From Haemaphysalis longicornis (Eukaryota; Arthropoda; Arachnida; Ixodida; Ixodidae): a DNA stretch of 64,000 bases. The DNA is taken from positions 225,403,212 to 225,467,211 of the forward strand of contig CM023449.1 of the NCBI GenBank assembly GCA_013339765.2, written 5' to 3'. Below, piece after piece: positions 12,083-20,940 of this stretch; the stretch's first letter is position 1; each line of letters opens with the position of its first letter. The position numbers were made by a program, and so were the translations under genes. Below the pieces are notes generated by a model, which did not search any database, was not told the DNA's origin, and saw nothing but the letters and a program-made list of their open reading frames with translations.

Positions 12083-12240
12083 CTGAGTACCCCCCAGCCG
12101 GGACCGTGCAAAGCCCTGCATGTCCACAAAAATGCAGATTTGGGGGAAGTTACACCTTTAATCGTTATCATAATGTAAATGACGCTGTTGCTCTGACAGA
12201 ATTTTCAAAAACCAAACATAAGAAGAAATATAACGAGCGA
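12083..12240. repeat. Single unit of the 153-bp repeat family
   Basis: Starting with GAGTACCCCCCAGCC, this stretch follows the unit order of the 3.3-kb array: GCCCTGCATGTCCACAAAAA, ATGCAGATTTGGGGGAAGTT, CACCTTTAATCGTTAT, TAATGTAAATGA and an A-rich end. It is in the same orientation as the 3.3-kb array and starts with the same flank. It ends at the 5' junction of a truncated retrotransposon. Confidence 0.75.
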
Positions 12241-12249
12241 ATTCTAATC

Positions 12250-13140
12250 AAAATCAAACATGGTAATTAATCTAGAAAAAACTGCTCATTGTTGTATCAC
12301 CAACAAAATCAACAAGTTTCACTTCGAATATGATATAAAAGGGTCACAGATTACACAAGTGAAAGAATATAAATATTTGGGTGTAACAATTACCTCAAGC
12401 CTCAACCGGACAACCCATATAGTAAATGCATGCTCTTCCGCACGTAAAAAACTAGGGTTTCTAAAGCATCGATTAGCTAATGCCCCCAGTTCCTTAAAGC
12501 TTACAAAACAATGGTAAGACCGTCCTTGGAGTACGCCTCCGTAGTATCAGACCCTCACACAAAGAGCAACATACAAAAGATATAAAAAATTTTGCCCCTG
12601 GCAGCCCGTTTTATTTACAGTAGGTATAACCGTTGTGATTCCCCCTCTGCGATATTGCAGTTGGCAAACCTTGTACCTCTTGAGGGCAGACGACGAGCTG
12701 CTCGACTTAACTTACTCCGTCTAATATATTTTTCTAAACTAGAAATAAAGCGAGAAAATTAAATGGTAAAAGATTCTTCCAGGCCTTCCCGTCGCAAACA
12801 TAGCTGCAGCATCAAGCCAATTTCGCAAGAACTAATATATACAACACTCTTTTTTCCCGAAATCAATCACTGAGTGGAATTTGTTGCCCCGAAACTCTAC
12901 TCTACTTTCCATTTCACCATAAAATGCGCCTTGTTTCCTGACTTTCACAATACTTCTTTGATTTAACAACATGTTGTGTAGGGTGGCTTTGCTTATGGGT
13001 TGTGTGGCAGTGGGTGTACTGAGCCCTATGGAAACGAGTAAACTTTGATGGCGATTGCCATGTTTTTCTTACATTTGATGTATCCTAGTAACAATTTTGT
13101 TGTAACTTTGTTGTACCTACCTTTGTAGATAAAATAAAAG
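12250..13140 (+). mobile_element. 5'-truncated non-LTR retrotransposon (CR1/jockey-like)
   Basis: The segment holds the last part of a reverse transcriptase ORF (12260 to about 12935), then an AT-rich 3' UTR ending in AAAATAAAAGA near 13130. The 5' end falls abruptly into a 153-bp-type repeat unit, and related repeat sequence resumes after the 3' end, which suggests insertion into, or association with, that repeat. No target-site duplication could be confirmed. The clade is inferred from the RT C-terminal style only. Confidence 0.7.
12260..12935 (+). pseudogene. RT C-terminal fragment, frameshifted
   Basis: The first frame (12260-12517) reads through VKEYKYLGVTITSSL, the thumb-region signature (YKYLGV) seen after the catalytic motif of non-LTR reverse transcriptases, then HI...ARKKLGFLKHRLA. 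Coding continues after a frameshift at about 12511 with VRPSLEYASVVSDP, has an in-frame stop near 12583, then RFIYSRYN, VPLEGRRRAARLNLLRLIYF, and finally SITEWNLLPRN near 12865-12895, the WNxLP motif close to the end of CR1/jockey-type ORF2 proteins. The catalytic palm (YxDD), endonuclease and N-terminus are absent. The copy is non-functional. Confidence 0.8.
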
Positions 13141-13795
13141 ATGTGCATCTTATACATCTCGTCCGCCCCCCCCCCCACCCTAAACAAAAGAATAAATGAA
13201 AAAAGGCTGCAAAAGAACATTCAAAACACGAAATGAAAATATGCGAGAGATGCGGGAACCCATGTAAACTGCATTTCCAAAAAATGCAGATTTGACGGTA
13301 GTTTCACCTTTAGTTATAAGGGTAATTTGAGGTTATTTGTGGGACAGAATTTGAAAATAAAAAATAAAGAAAATAGAAAGAATAAAAATTTTAACGAAAA
13401 TGATCGGACAAAATTAAAAACAACGATCTTATGCATCTCCCCCAAAACCGAAGAGTAAACAAAAAAGTCTGCAAAAGACCATTGCAAATGCAAAATACAA
13501 AGTAGAGAAAGAACGAAAAACCGTGGAACGCTCCGAATTTACTCAAAAATGCAGAATTGTCGCTAGTTCCACCTTTAATCGTTGTAATAGCATAAATGGA
13601 GACAATTGGTCGTACAGAATTGTGAAATACCCCAAAATAAACATCTAAAAATAAACTTTAAAAATGAACAGATAAAATAAAAATATGCATGTTATACATT
13701 TCCTGCGAAAAACGAATAATAAGCAAGAAAAGAGTCAGCAAAATATCGTTCGAAATTCAAATAAAAAAACAGCTCAAACGGACCAATTAGCTCTG
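13141..13795. repeat. About 265-bp tandem repeat related to the 153-bp family
   Basis: A CTTATACATCTC-like anchor occurs near 13150, 13430 and 13692. Each anchor is followed by a C- or A-rich stretch, AAACAAAAGAATAAATGAAA-like sequence and GCTGCAAAAGAACATT. An internal AAAATGCAGA sits at 13281 and 13546, 265 bp apart, followed by TTCCACCTTTAATCG and AAATGGAGACAATTGGTCG, which match the 153-bp unit. The repeat therefore looks like the 153-bp unit with an extra segment of about 110 bp. It is diverged, with a C run at 13166-13176. Confidence 0.65.
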
Positions 13796-14013
13796 CAGTA
13801 CGCCTTGCATCTTCGAAAAAAAAAACATTACTAGCGAAGTGGAGGCACCTCATTGCTAAATAGTTAAACCTCGTTAATTGGAATCTCAAGGAAGTGATAA
13901 AAATGACCGAATTGTCCGAATGTCGAATTATTGAATCATTAGCAAAAACGCAGTTTTTCCATTGCTTTTATTCCGTACCTTTACTTTGGGAAGTCCGTGA
14001 TGCTTGTTTATTT

Positions 14014-14300
14014 TAAATGCAGAGCATTTCAGTAACTCACGACGTCACCCGCGTTGACGTCCGTAGTCGTAGTCCGCACCGTCGTTGTCCGCACCCCTCC
14101 CCCAACACTATATAAAAAAAATACTATCCGGCGCCTGGTTTCGATCCCTCGACCCTGCGGGCGGAACGCAATGTACATGGTGCTCTACCCACTGTGCCAC
14201 AAAGCCGACACAGAATGGGAGGCTACGAACGCGCCTTATATCCTTGACTCATTCAAACTATGTCAAGAAGCTGCTGATACAACGCATTCACTACCACCAA
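14014..14300 (-). mobile_element. tRNA-derived SINE-like element, copy 2 (nested)
   Basis: On the minus strand: spacer with CATTCAAACTATGTCAAGAA (complement), A-box TGGCACAGTGGG (complement at 14188-14199), B-box GATCGAAACC (complement at 14137-14146), then TATATAAAAAAA (complement), a G-rich stretch and a palindromic end AAATGCAGAGCATTT at 14015. The order and sequence match copy 3 at 20.6-20.9 kb closely, more closely than copy 1. It lies between the two arms of a Tigger-like element, so it inserted after that element. Confidence 0.8.
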
Positions 14301-14403
14301 CTCCCCAAACACTAAACGTTAACGCAATACACCCACCCCCTATGCGACGCATTTACTCGAGTCCCCCTCGCGGGGAGATGGGCCCAATTTTTTTGCGGAC
14401 AGC

Positions 14404-14775
14404 TCAGCGGAAAGGACTAGTTAGCAGGCATGCGACAGTCCCTCTAGCGCAAGCGTATTGCCTGGCACATCCTAGCAGAACTCCTCTAGAACGACGAGTG
14501 CTTCGCCCGGTGCTTCGCCCGTTACAACGCACCGGGCGAAGCACATCGCACGGGTCTTCGTCGGACGCCTCATCCGCCACACCGAGGGCAGCGCTGCTGA
14601 TGATCTCGTCATCGGTCAACTGGCCGGCGACAACAACGCTGTCGTCAATTGCAACGTAGACGGCAAGTTGCACATCGGGGGGAAGCAGGCCAACAAATGC
14701 CATACTGTCCTCCTTCTGTTCTGGCGCTGCGGGTTCCGGGCTGTGTACTGGGCTTTCAGAAGCCTCGGGGCGCAC
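14404..14775 (-). pseudogene. Tigger-type transposase C-terminal remnant
   Basis: A 123-codon minus-strand open frame contains LPPDVQLAVYVAIDDSVVV followed by GQLTDDEIISSA (about residues 31-62). An acidic YxxIDD segment followed by LTDxEI is the usual ending of Tigger/Jerky-type DDE transposases. The DDE core and the N-terminal CENP-B-like DNA-binding region are missing. The frame has no ATG at its start, and its last third covers a perfect hairpin, so it is only a leftover. Confidence 0.6.
14498..14544. repeat. Perfect 16-bp inverted repeat
   Basis: GTGCTTCGCCCGGTGC at 14498-14513 pairs perfectly with GCACCGGGCGAAGCAC at 14529-14544, with a 15-nt loop. The left arm also has a partial direct echo in the loop (TTCGCCCG). 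It lies inside the Tigger-like remnant and is probably a small secondary insertion or a fold-back duplication. Confidence 0.85.
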
Positions 14776-14978
14776 AAACCCACTGTTTCAGTGCAACTCG
14801 TTTCACTTGCCTTGACTTTCCTCCAGTCCTTATTAACAGGTGAGCGTGCAGTTTTGCGTCGAATTAGCGAATGTTTATTGCCCTAGGGCTATGTAAATTT
14901 TTGAGGGGAGGGTGTGAGAATGACGAATTATCCGAATTTCTAAATTATCGGGGGCCGAATTAACGAGATTTTACTGTA

Positions 14979-17900
14979 ATGGTATAAATTTACATCAGTG
15001 ACAAAAAAAAAAACGAAAACAATAATGACTTAACAAGAATAAAATAATGCACGTATTTCCCTTCTCATAGCCATGTTTGGCTCTAACGAACTCACACTGT
15101 AGACCAAGCGTCATAAGAATGGTACGCATTAGTAGACACTTCTTGAATTTCTGCAGATTTTTATTTCTTTGTATTGTTTTGTCTACGGCCAAGAGACGAA
15201 GCTCAAGCTTAAACAGACCTGCTGTTAAAATTTAAACCTTACGTGCCAGTCTGTTGGCACGTAAGGTTCCTTTCAACGTCAACCTATTTTCGAAGTGCAG
15301 CAAACGCATAGCGCGAAGAGAGAAAATGAGTGGAACATAAGACGTACTTAACGGTGATTGCATTTTTGAAGAGAACTAAAACTCCAACTTTTTTATCGAA
15401 AGATAGCAACAACGATTGTAAAGACAAACACAAGAAGAAAGGCAAAGGGAGAAGTGATAATATTAGAATGTGGCTGTCATTCTTTTGGGTGCGGTTGACT
15501 CTGGCGGCAAACAAAGAATAAACCCGTGGTCCTAGCAGCTGCCGGACCTAACAATGCCGCCGTGAGGAGTGCGGCTACGCCGCTTATATAGGCTACACTG
15601 CTTATAGGCACAGCCTTGCCGCTTTCCCGCTTTCCCGGCGCCTTTAATAGTTGGTCTTAAGTGTAACCTTAAGTGGGATTTTGCCTCCAAAGAGGTCAAT
15701 GCGCGTGTAATGGCATCAGAGCCATCCCGGCCTGGACCCGAACTCAAGGGATGGATCACATGCTTGTGCACTAATATGAAGTTTGTACGCGCTCAAGCAC
15801 AATATGGTCGCACCATGTGCTTTTTCACTACACTGACAAGTTCATTCATGGTGAGAGGGTCTGTCACAGCCGCTTAAATCACGGAATTGAGACTGCACGC
15901 CACTTATATATAGGACGTTATCCGGGATGTGACACAGAGTGTACTTTATATATGAATGAAATTATGCCAGGAGAATAAATAAAACATAACAACTTTGACA
16001 TCCCTTCCTCAAGAGAGTTGAGAATTGCGCGAAAGCTTCGTACAATCCAAGAAAAGTGCGTTCAATAGTTTGTAAAACGTTCAAAGAGCCGAATGGCAAA
16101 CAAAAAGCGAACCCATGCGACGATTTATCGCGCACTAAGAAAACGCGTCCACGAACGACCTAAATGTATATACGGTACGTGGTTTTATGAGGAAGAGGTA
16201 TACTATTGTACTCTTTCTTTGTTATCGATGCTTGTGTTGTCTTATCTAGAACCGTTCCTGTTTAGCGATTTTCAAGTAACCGTTTTTAATGGAAGCCCGG
16301 AACTCAATGGAAGCCCGGGTTTATCCACGAGCTAACTTACCAGAGCTTTTCGGTCGACCAACCGCTCTATGGGGAAATAAATTTTTTTTTTTTTTTGACC
16401 AGACATTATCGGTCCCACAAGAAAGGTTTCGCTTTAAAAACGAGAGCGGGCCTCTTGTGGTTCCATAGCGCGTCTGAGTTGCGTGCCCCGAGGAATTTCT
16501 TTTTCTGACCGAGCAGAATTAACGTGTATGTGGCGCTCCTACCTACGCCTAATGGCCAATGACACACACAGGTGACCTGCAGGGTCATTGAGATAAACTT
16601 GAAGAATCATATGGGACGTGCGCCTGGTCGCACACCTCCGGCAGTTCAAAGGCCAGTGCACTGTAGTTCTCGTTAGCAACTTATTCACTCGCGCAGCAGT
16701 TCAGCCCTGCTTTTTACAACTAATCTTCCATAGAGCGTGCAGATTTGGAGAAGTTCCGCAAAGATCGCTTAAACTATCAGTAAACTAGTGCGTGGAAAAC
16801 GCAAACCGACATGAAGCACGGGCTATCAATACTGGTTACTATCGAGAAGAGTCTTCAACATGAGCAATAAACAGTGAACTTCTGTCCCCATTCACATGAT
16901 TATCGATCTTAACTCCAGGAAAGCGACACGCTCACGCCCCGTTCTCCCTTTCGACGGATGGATGAAGGCCCGCTCAGTTACAGAGCTGCGTTGCACAGGG
17001 TGCAGTGGGAATACCACGCAATGTCCAGTGCACCGCGTTTTCCTCACCGGTCGATTTCAGGAAATTCGCTCAAGTGCTTGCTAATGCCCATGAGCTTCAG
17101 GGAAATGTCCCTGCAGCCTCTTTTACTGAGCTGGGCTCCCTGCGTACCACAGCTTACGTCGCCAGGGCAATGAAAGCGAAGAGAAGTCAGGGCTGTGCAC
17201 GTAAATAACGAACGTGCGTCTCATTTTAAGGTAGCTTCCGCTACGCATTGCTAATTAGGGGTCGTACCCAGTTTGTGCGAGTGCAGAACCTACCAGCGAG
17301 GTTGCTCAGTTCATTAGGCAATGAGGGCTCCTTTTCTGTCATTAGTTATGTACATTTAAATGCCAAGCGTAATTGCGACGGAATTGAGCACGGGCGTGCA
17401 GGTGTTCCTGTGGTTTAAAACTCCACGGGCGTTTCGAGCAGCAGGAGTCATTACTGTTCTCCGCACACGTAGCACGACGCACGGTGGTAGCCACTCCCAC
17501 TGAGTACACCTGCCTAGTTCAACTCTCCCTCTCTTCTAATGCAGGTAAGGGAGCAGTCATCTGTCGCGTGTTTTGTTCTTGTGGTGTTTTTTTTTCTTTC
17601 TAGCCAAAGTGGCAGCACGGGGAAGTGACGCTGTCCGCCAAAGCATGACCGCCTGAGTGTTGCTTCAAGGATTCTAACTCTAGCAAGGTCAGGAGAATTA
17701 GGATCACGGGAAAATTAAATCAGCTGGGCAGTGATTAAAAAAAAGTAAAAATAGAAAACAGCAGCTTGGCTGTTAAGTCGTTTACTAACTTTTTGGGCCG
17801 TTCCAAGCAAACTCGAGTCTATCGCCTTGTTAAAAGGGCTGTGTAACGCGGCGGTGTCTGTGGCGTGCACATTTTACCGATACACCTGCGCGAAACAAAT

Positions 17901-18000
17901 TCTGTGTAATTTAAGCTGTGAAACGCCGGAGTCGTGATTTCTGAGAGCTACCGATATGCCTTCAAGGCAATCTAAAAAACAAATACGCTGAGAATAAACT
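14979..18000. other. Unassigned stretch, no gene recognised
   Basis: No ORF with a recognisable domain is present. It includes a perfect hairpin (15235-15268, listed separately), an AT-rich part at 14990-15500 and a poly-T run near 16382-16397. ORFs are below about 80 codons. Confidence 0.4.
15235..15268. repeat. Perfect 14-bp hairpin
   Basis: AACCTTACGTGCCA (15235-15248) pairs perfectly with TGGCACGTAAGGTT (15255-15268) around a 6-nt loop, GTCTGT. No flanking T-run makes it a terminator, and this is eukaryotic DNA. It may be a tiny fold-back repeat. Confidence 0.85.
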
Positions 18001-18076
18001 GAAATAAAAAAATATCATTTTATCTGTGTTCATTGATTTGTACCTCCCCTGCCATGACTTGTAAAAGATCACTGTG
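18001..18076 (+). mobile_element. Possible non-LTR retroelement 3' UTR end
   Basis: The sequence TTTGTACCTCCCCTGCC ... ACTTGTAAAAGATCACTGTG runs straight into (CAAT)n. A short UTR-like stretch ending in a perfect tetranucleotide tail is the usual 3' terminus of CR1/L2-type elements. No coding motif remains upstream, so this is a weak call. Confidence 0.35.
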
Positions 18077-18196
<120 letters not shown>

Positions 18197-20609
18197 GATA
18201 GAGTCAATAATGAAGACTGCAGTGTACTTTGCCCACATCGTCGAAATAGCGTGTGCATCCTTTGTTTTTGTTCCCAGACATCGCATTAAAACTGAACACC
18301 CATTTTTTTGCTCAAATCAATTGCAATAGAAAAAAAAGGACCGACCTAAATTTGGATGCCCTGTGATGCGTGGCAGATGGACAAGAAACTATATTATAAG
18401 TAAACTGACGGTAGGCGATCACGCAGTCATGCAAGGTAACTACGACTCCTTATTTTAAATGAAGAAACATCCTAGCGTTTATGAAGGCGCTTGGCAATAT
18501 GCACTCAAGTCGTTTTGGTAGACAGGTTGGGACACAGCAGGAGTGAAACTGTAAAAACCAGACACGAGACAAAGGCGGTAACAGCAGTCCTGTCTCTTTC
18601 CGACGGACCTGTTCCTTGTTCTTACCTTGTCCGGTTGGCATAGCTGTACACTAGACAGCCGACAAACTGCTGTCTAGTGTTCTAACTTACTACTCTGTTT
18701 TGCTTCGGCAGCCACAGCCTTGGCGTCAAAAAGAACGGCGTCATTTGCTAATGCATAGAACGGAAGGGAAAAGTGCAGTTTCCAAGGCCCCGTTTTGTAC
18801 CCGACTCTTCAGGGCATGGGGTGATATGCTGAGCAGGAAATATGGGTCCGTTGTTCTTTGCCTGGTCGGCCGTGATTCTTCTAACCGTCTTGTGTGTGCA
18901 CTGGAGCTAGTTGTTGGGAGACAACGACTGCCCATGCAAGGTTACCGGCGAAAATCAGTCGCGACACAAGCAGTGCGCGACGTTTGTGTCTAGAGGCCCT
19001 TCCTAACCTGCGGCCCATTATCTGTGCCCCATCACACTTAACATACTGAGTTTTCTGTTTGATTCCAGCACATTATGATTTGCTGCTCCTTGTGTCGAGG
19101 TTTTCGGGTCCTCGGATGTTCTCTTGTGGGCATTTCTTGCGTTACCGTGACAGTCAGTTTATGAGCTGCCAATTTCCTTTTGCTGCGCCGGAAGGAAACA
19201 AAACTTGACAAAATCAACTTAGCCATCGTGTACTTCGTGTTTCTATCGGGGTGGCTCTGTTTTGTTCTTGCGTCCAACATTAGAGCATCCCGACACCTGT
19301 CCCCAGCGACCGGCTCCGGTGGCTTTGCTGAATGCTAAGCCTGTGTGTGGACGGGCCGGGATACGAAACAGCTAGGGCAATGCGCTCAGACAGGCTTGTC
19401 ACCGGTAGTGTTGACCTGATCACTACAACCGCCGGGTGCAGGACAACATATAATACGAGTCGCTTCTGAACTTTCCGCTCGAAACAAGAATGCCTGACTT
19501 GCTGTAGACCTGCCTTCCCACTCGACCGCTCTTCTTGATTTCCTCACTACCTGTGATTTTCATTCCCCCTCTTTTCCTCACTTGCATACTTCCGTCTCAA
19601 TTCCTTTCTCAATACTTCTGTCATATGCCGCATGGAGATAACACGGAAGAAAAAACACCACGGACTTGTACACCGGCCTGTGGTTCCGTTGTGTGTCGCG
19701 TCGAGACGACGAGGAACGCGGGTTTGGTTCCCTTCCACAACGGTTATTTTTCATGCGAAAGCAAAAACAAAAACAAAAAAACGCCTTTGCGCGTACGAGG
19801 TTTTGGAATACGTTAAAGGTCCCAAGGCGGCCCAAACTAATCCGCAGGCCTCCCCAGCTGGGCGCTTCAAAGCCCTCGCCTCGCATCTACGGCACGGGAA
19901 ACTGCAGCTTGAGCTGTTCGTCCGAGGGCTTCGCCGAGATAGGGCAAAGGTTAGATTGCAGGGAAGCCACTAAAGGCAGAGGACGTAAAGCAAATAACTT
20001 TTATTTCAGTAAAAGGAAACATTGCCTGGTTCCTCTCTTCAAATTTCGCCAGGGGGAGAGGTTGAGGAGGAATCGATGGCGACGCCTAGCCCAGTACTGG
20101 TCCCAGAAACAGGTTTTCTTGGGGGGGGGGGGGGGGGGGGGGCGAATTTCGATTCAGAAAAAAAACAGTATAGAAAAGACAGTAAAAAATTGCTATCAAA
20201 TATTTTCGATTTCAATCCCAGTTATACCCCGTAGGGAACACGCCGGTGGTAGAACAGCTGATGGTAAAACTGCATAGTAGCGTGCTGACAAAGAAAGGTA
20301 TGCAGAAAAAAACTGCGCAGGAGGCCGCCTGGTTCTTGCTGCGGCAGGAAACTAAACGTCCCCCTCGCGAGGGGCACGATCGAATGCAGAACATTTCCGG
20401 GGGCGCACGACGTTAAGTAGTTTGCGTTAAGTTAATGTTGTTGCACTTGTTGCTGTTGGTTGTTGTATTGTAATTAAATGAGGAGACGTAATTACGTGGT
20501 CACGTGACATCATTTATTAGCAGGTGGGTATGATTATTATTCTTCTCTTCTCTTCTCTCTCTTTTCTTCTCTGGCTGTTGTTGTTGCGTCGTCGACGTCT
20601 AGATGCCTC
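18197..20609. other. Unassigned stretch, no gene recognised
   Basis: It contains an 11-bp perfect hairpin at 18649-18679 (CACTAGACAGC / GCTGTCTAGTG, 9-nt loop), an A/C-rich tract near 19755-19780, a 22-G run at 20121-20142 (listed separately), a CCCCTCGCGAGGGG palindrome near 20360-20375 and a TCTTCTCT-rich tract at 20540-20570. The longest frame, a 203-codon plus-strand ORF from 19666, crosses the poly-G run and matches no domain I recognise. Confidence 0.4.
20121..20142 (+). repeat. Poly-G run of 22
   Basis: An uninterrupted run of 22 G. It could form G-quadruplexes in single-stranded DNA, and its true length is uncertain because such runs are prone to sequencing and assembly error. Confidence 0.9.
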
Positions 20610-20940
20610 TGGTTGAGTTAGTCTTGTGGCGCAGTGGGAAGAGCACCATGTACCTCGCGTTCCGCCCACAGGTAGTGAATGCGTTGTATCAGCAGCTTCT
20701 TGACGTAGTTTGAATGAGTCAAGGATATAAGGCGCGTTCGTAGCCCTCCATTATTTGTCGGCTTTGTGGCGCAGTGGGTAGAGCACCATGTACCTTGCGT
20801 TCCGCCCGCAGGGTCGTGGGATCGAAACCAGGCGCCGGTAAGTATTATTTTTTTATATAGTGTAGGGGGAGGGGTGCGGACTACTACGAACAACTAGAAC
20901 GGGTGACATCGTGAGTTAAAGAAATGCTCTGCATTTAAAA
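20610..20940 (+). mobile_element. tRNA-derived SINE-like element, copy 3, two heads
   Basis: Two tRNA-like heads lie in tandem. The first has GTGGCGCAGTGGGAAGAGC at 20626 and the second GTGGCGCAGTGGGTAGAGC at 20766, exactly 140 bp apart. Only the second keeps a B-box, GATCGAAACC at 20820-20829; the first is cut off after the GCCCACAGGTAGTG stretch. The spacer (GACGTAGTTTGAATGAGTCA) and the downstream part (TTTTTTTATATAGTGTAGG, GAGTTAAAGAAATGCTCTGC) match copies 1 and 2 in reverse complement. The palindromic end AAATGCTCTGCATTT is near 20922-20937. Confidence 0.8.

Larger units (their letters stand above)
13861..14976 (-). mobile_element. Tigger/pogo-like element, internally deleted
   Basis: The left end reads TAGTTAAACCTCGTTAATTG and the right end, on the minus strand, reads CAGTAAAATCTCGTTAATTC, so the two form terminal inverted repeats of about 20 bp with a few mismatches. 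Sub-terminal GACGAATTATCCGAATTTC-like motifs occur at both ends. TA follows the right end at 14977-14978, as expected for TA-targeting elements. At 1.1 kb the element is shorter than autonomous Tigger copies (commonly above 2 kb). It keeps only a transposase tail fragment and has a SINE inserted at 14014-14300. The family is inferred from the ends plus the protein tail. Confidence 0.75.

Noticed and set aside
14085..14315. Conserved peptide AWFRSLDPAGGTQ...THCATKP shared with 20618-20893
   Set aside because: It is the antisense translation of the tRNA-like SINE head. The conservation is at DNA level and the frame breaks in copy 1.
20760..20840. Functional tRNA gene
   Set aside because: The A and B boxes are good, but the acceptor and anticodon stems do not fold by eye and the same sequence occurs as a repeat.
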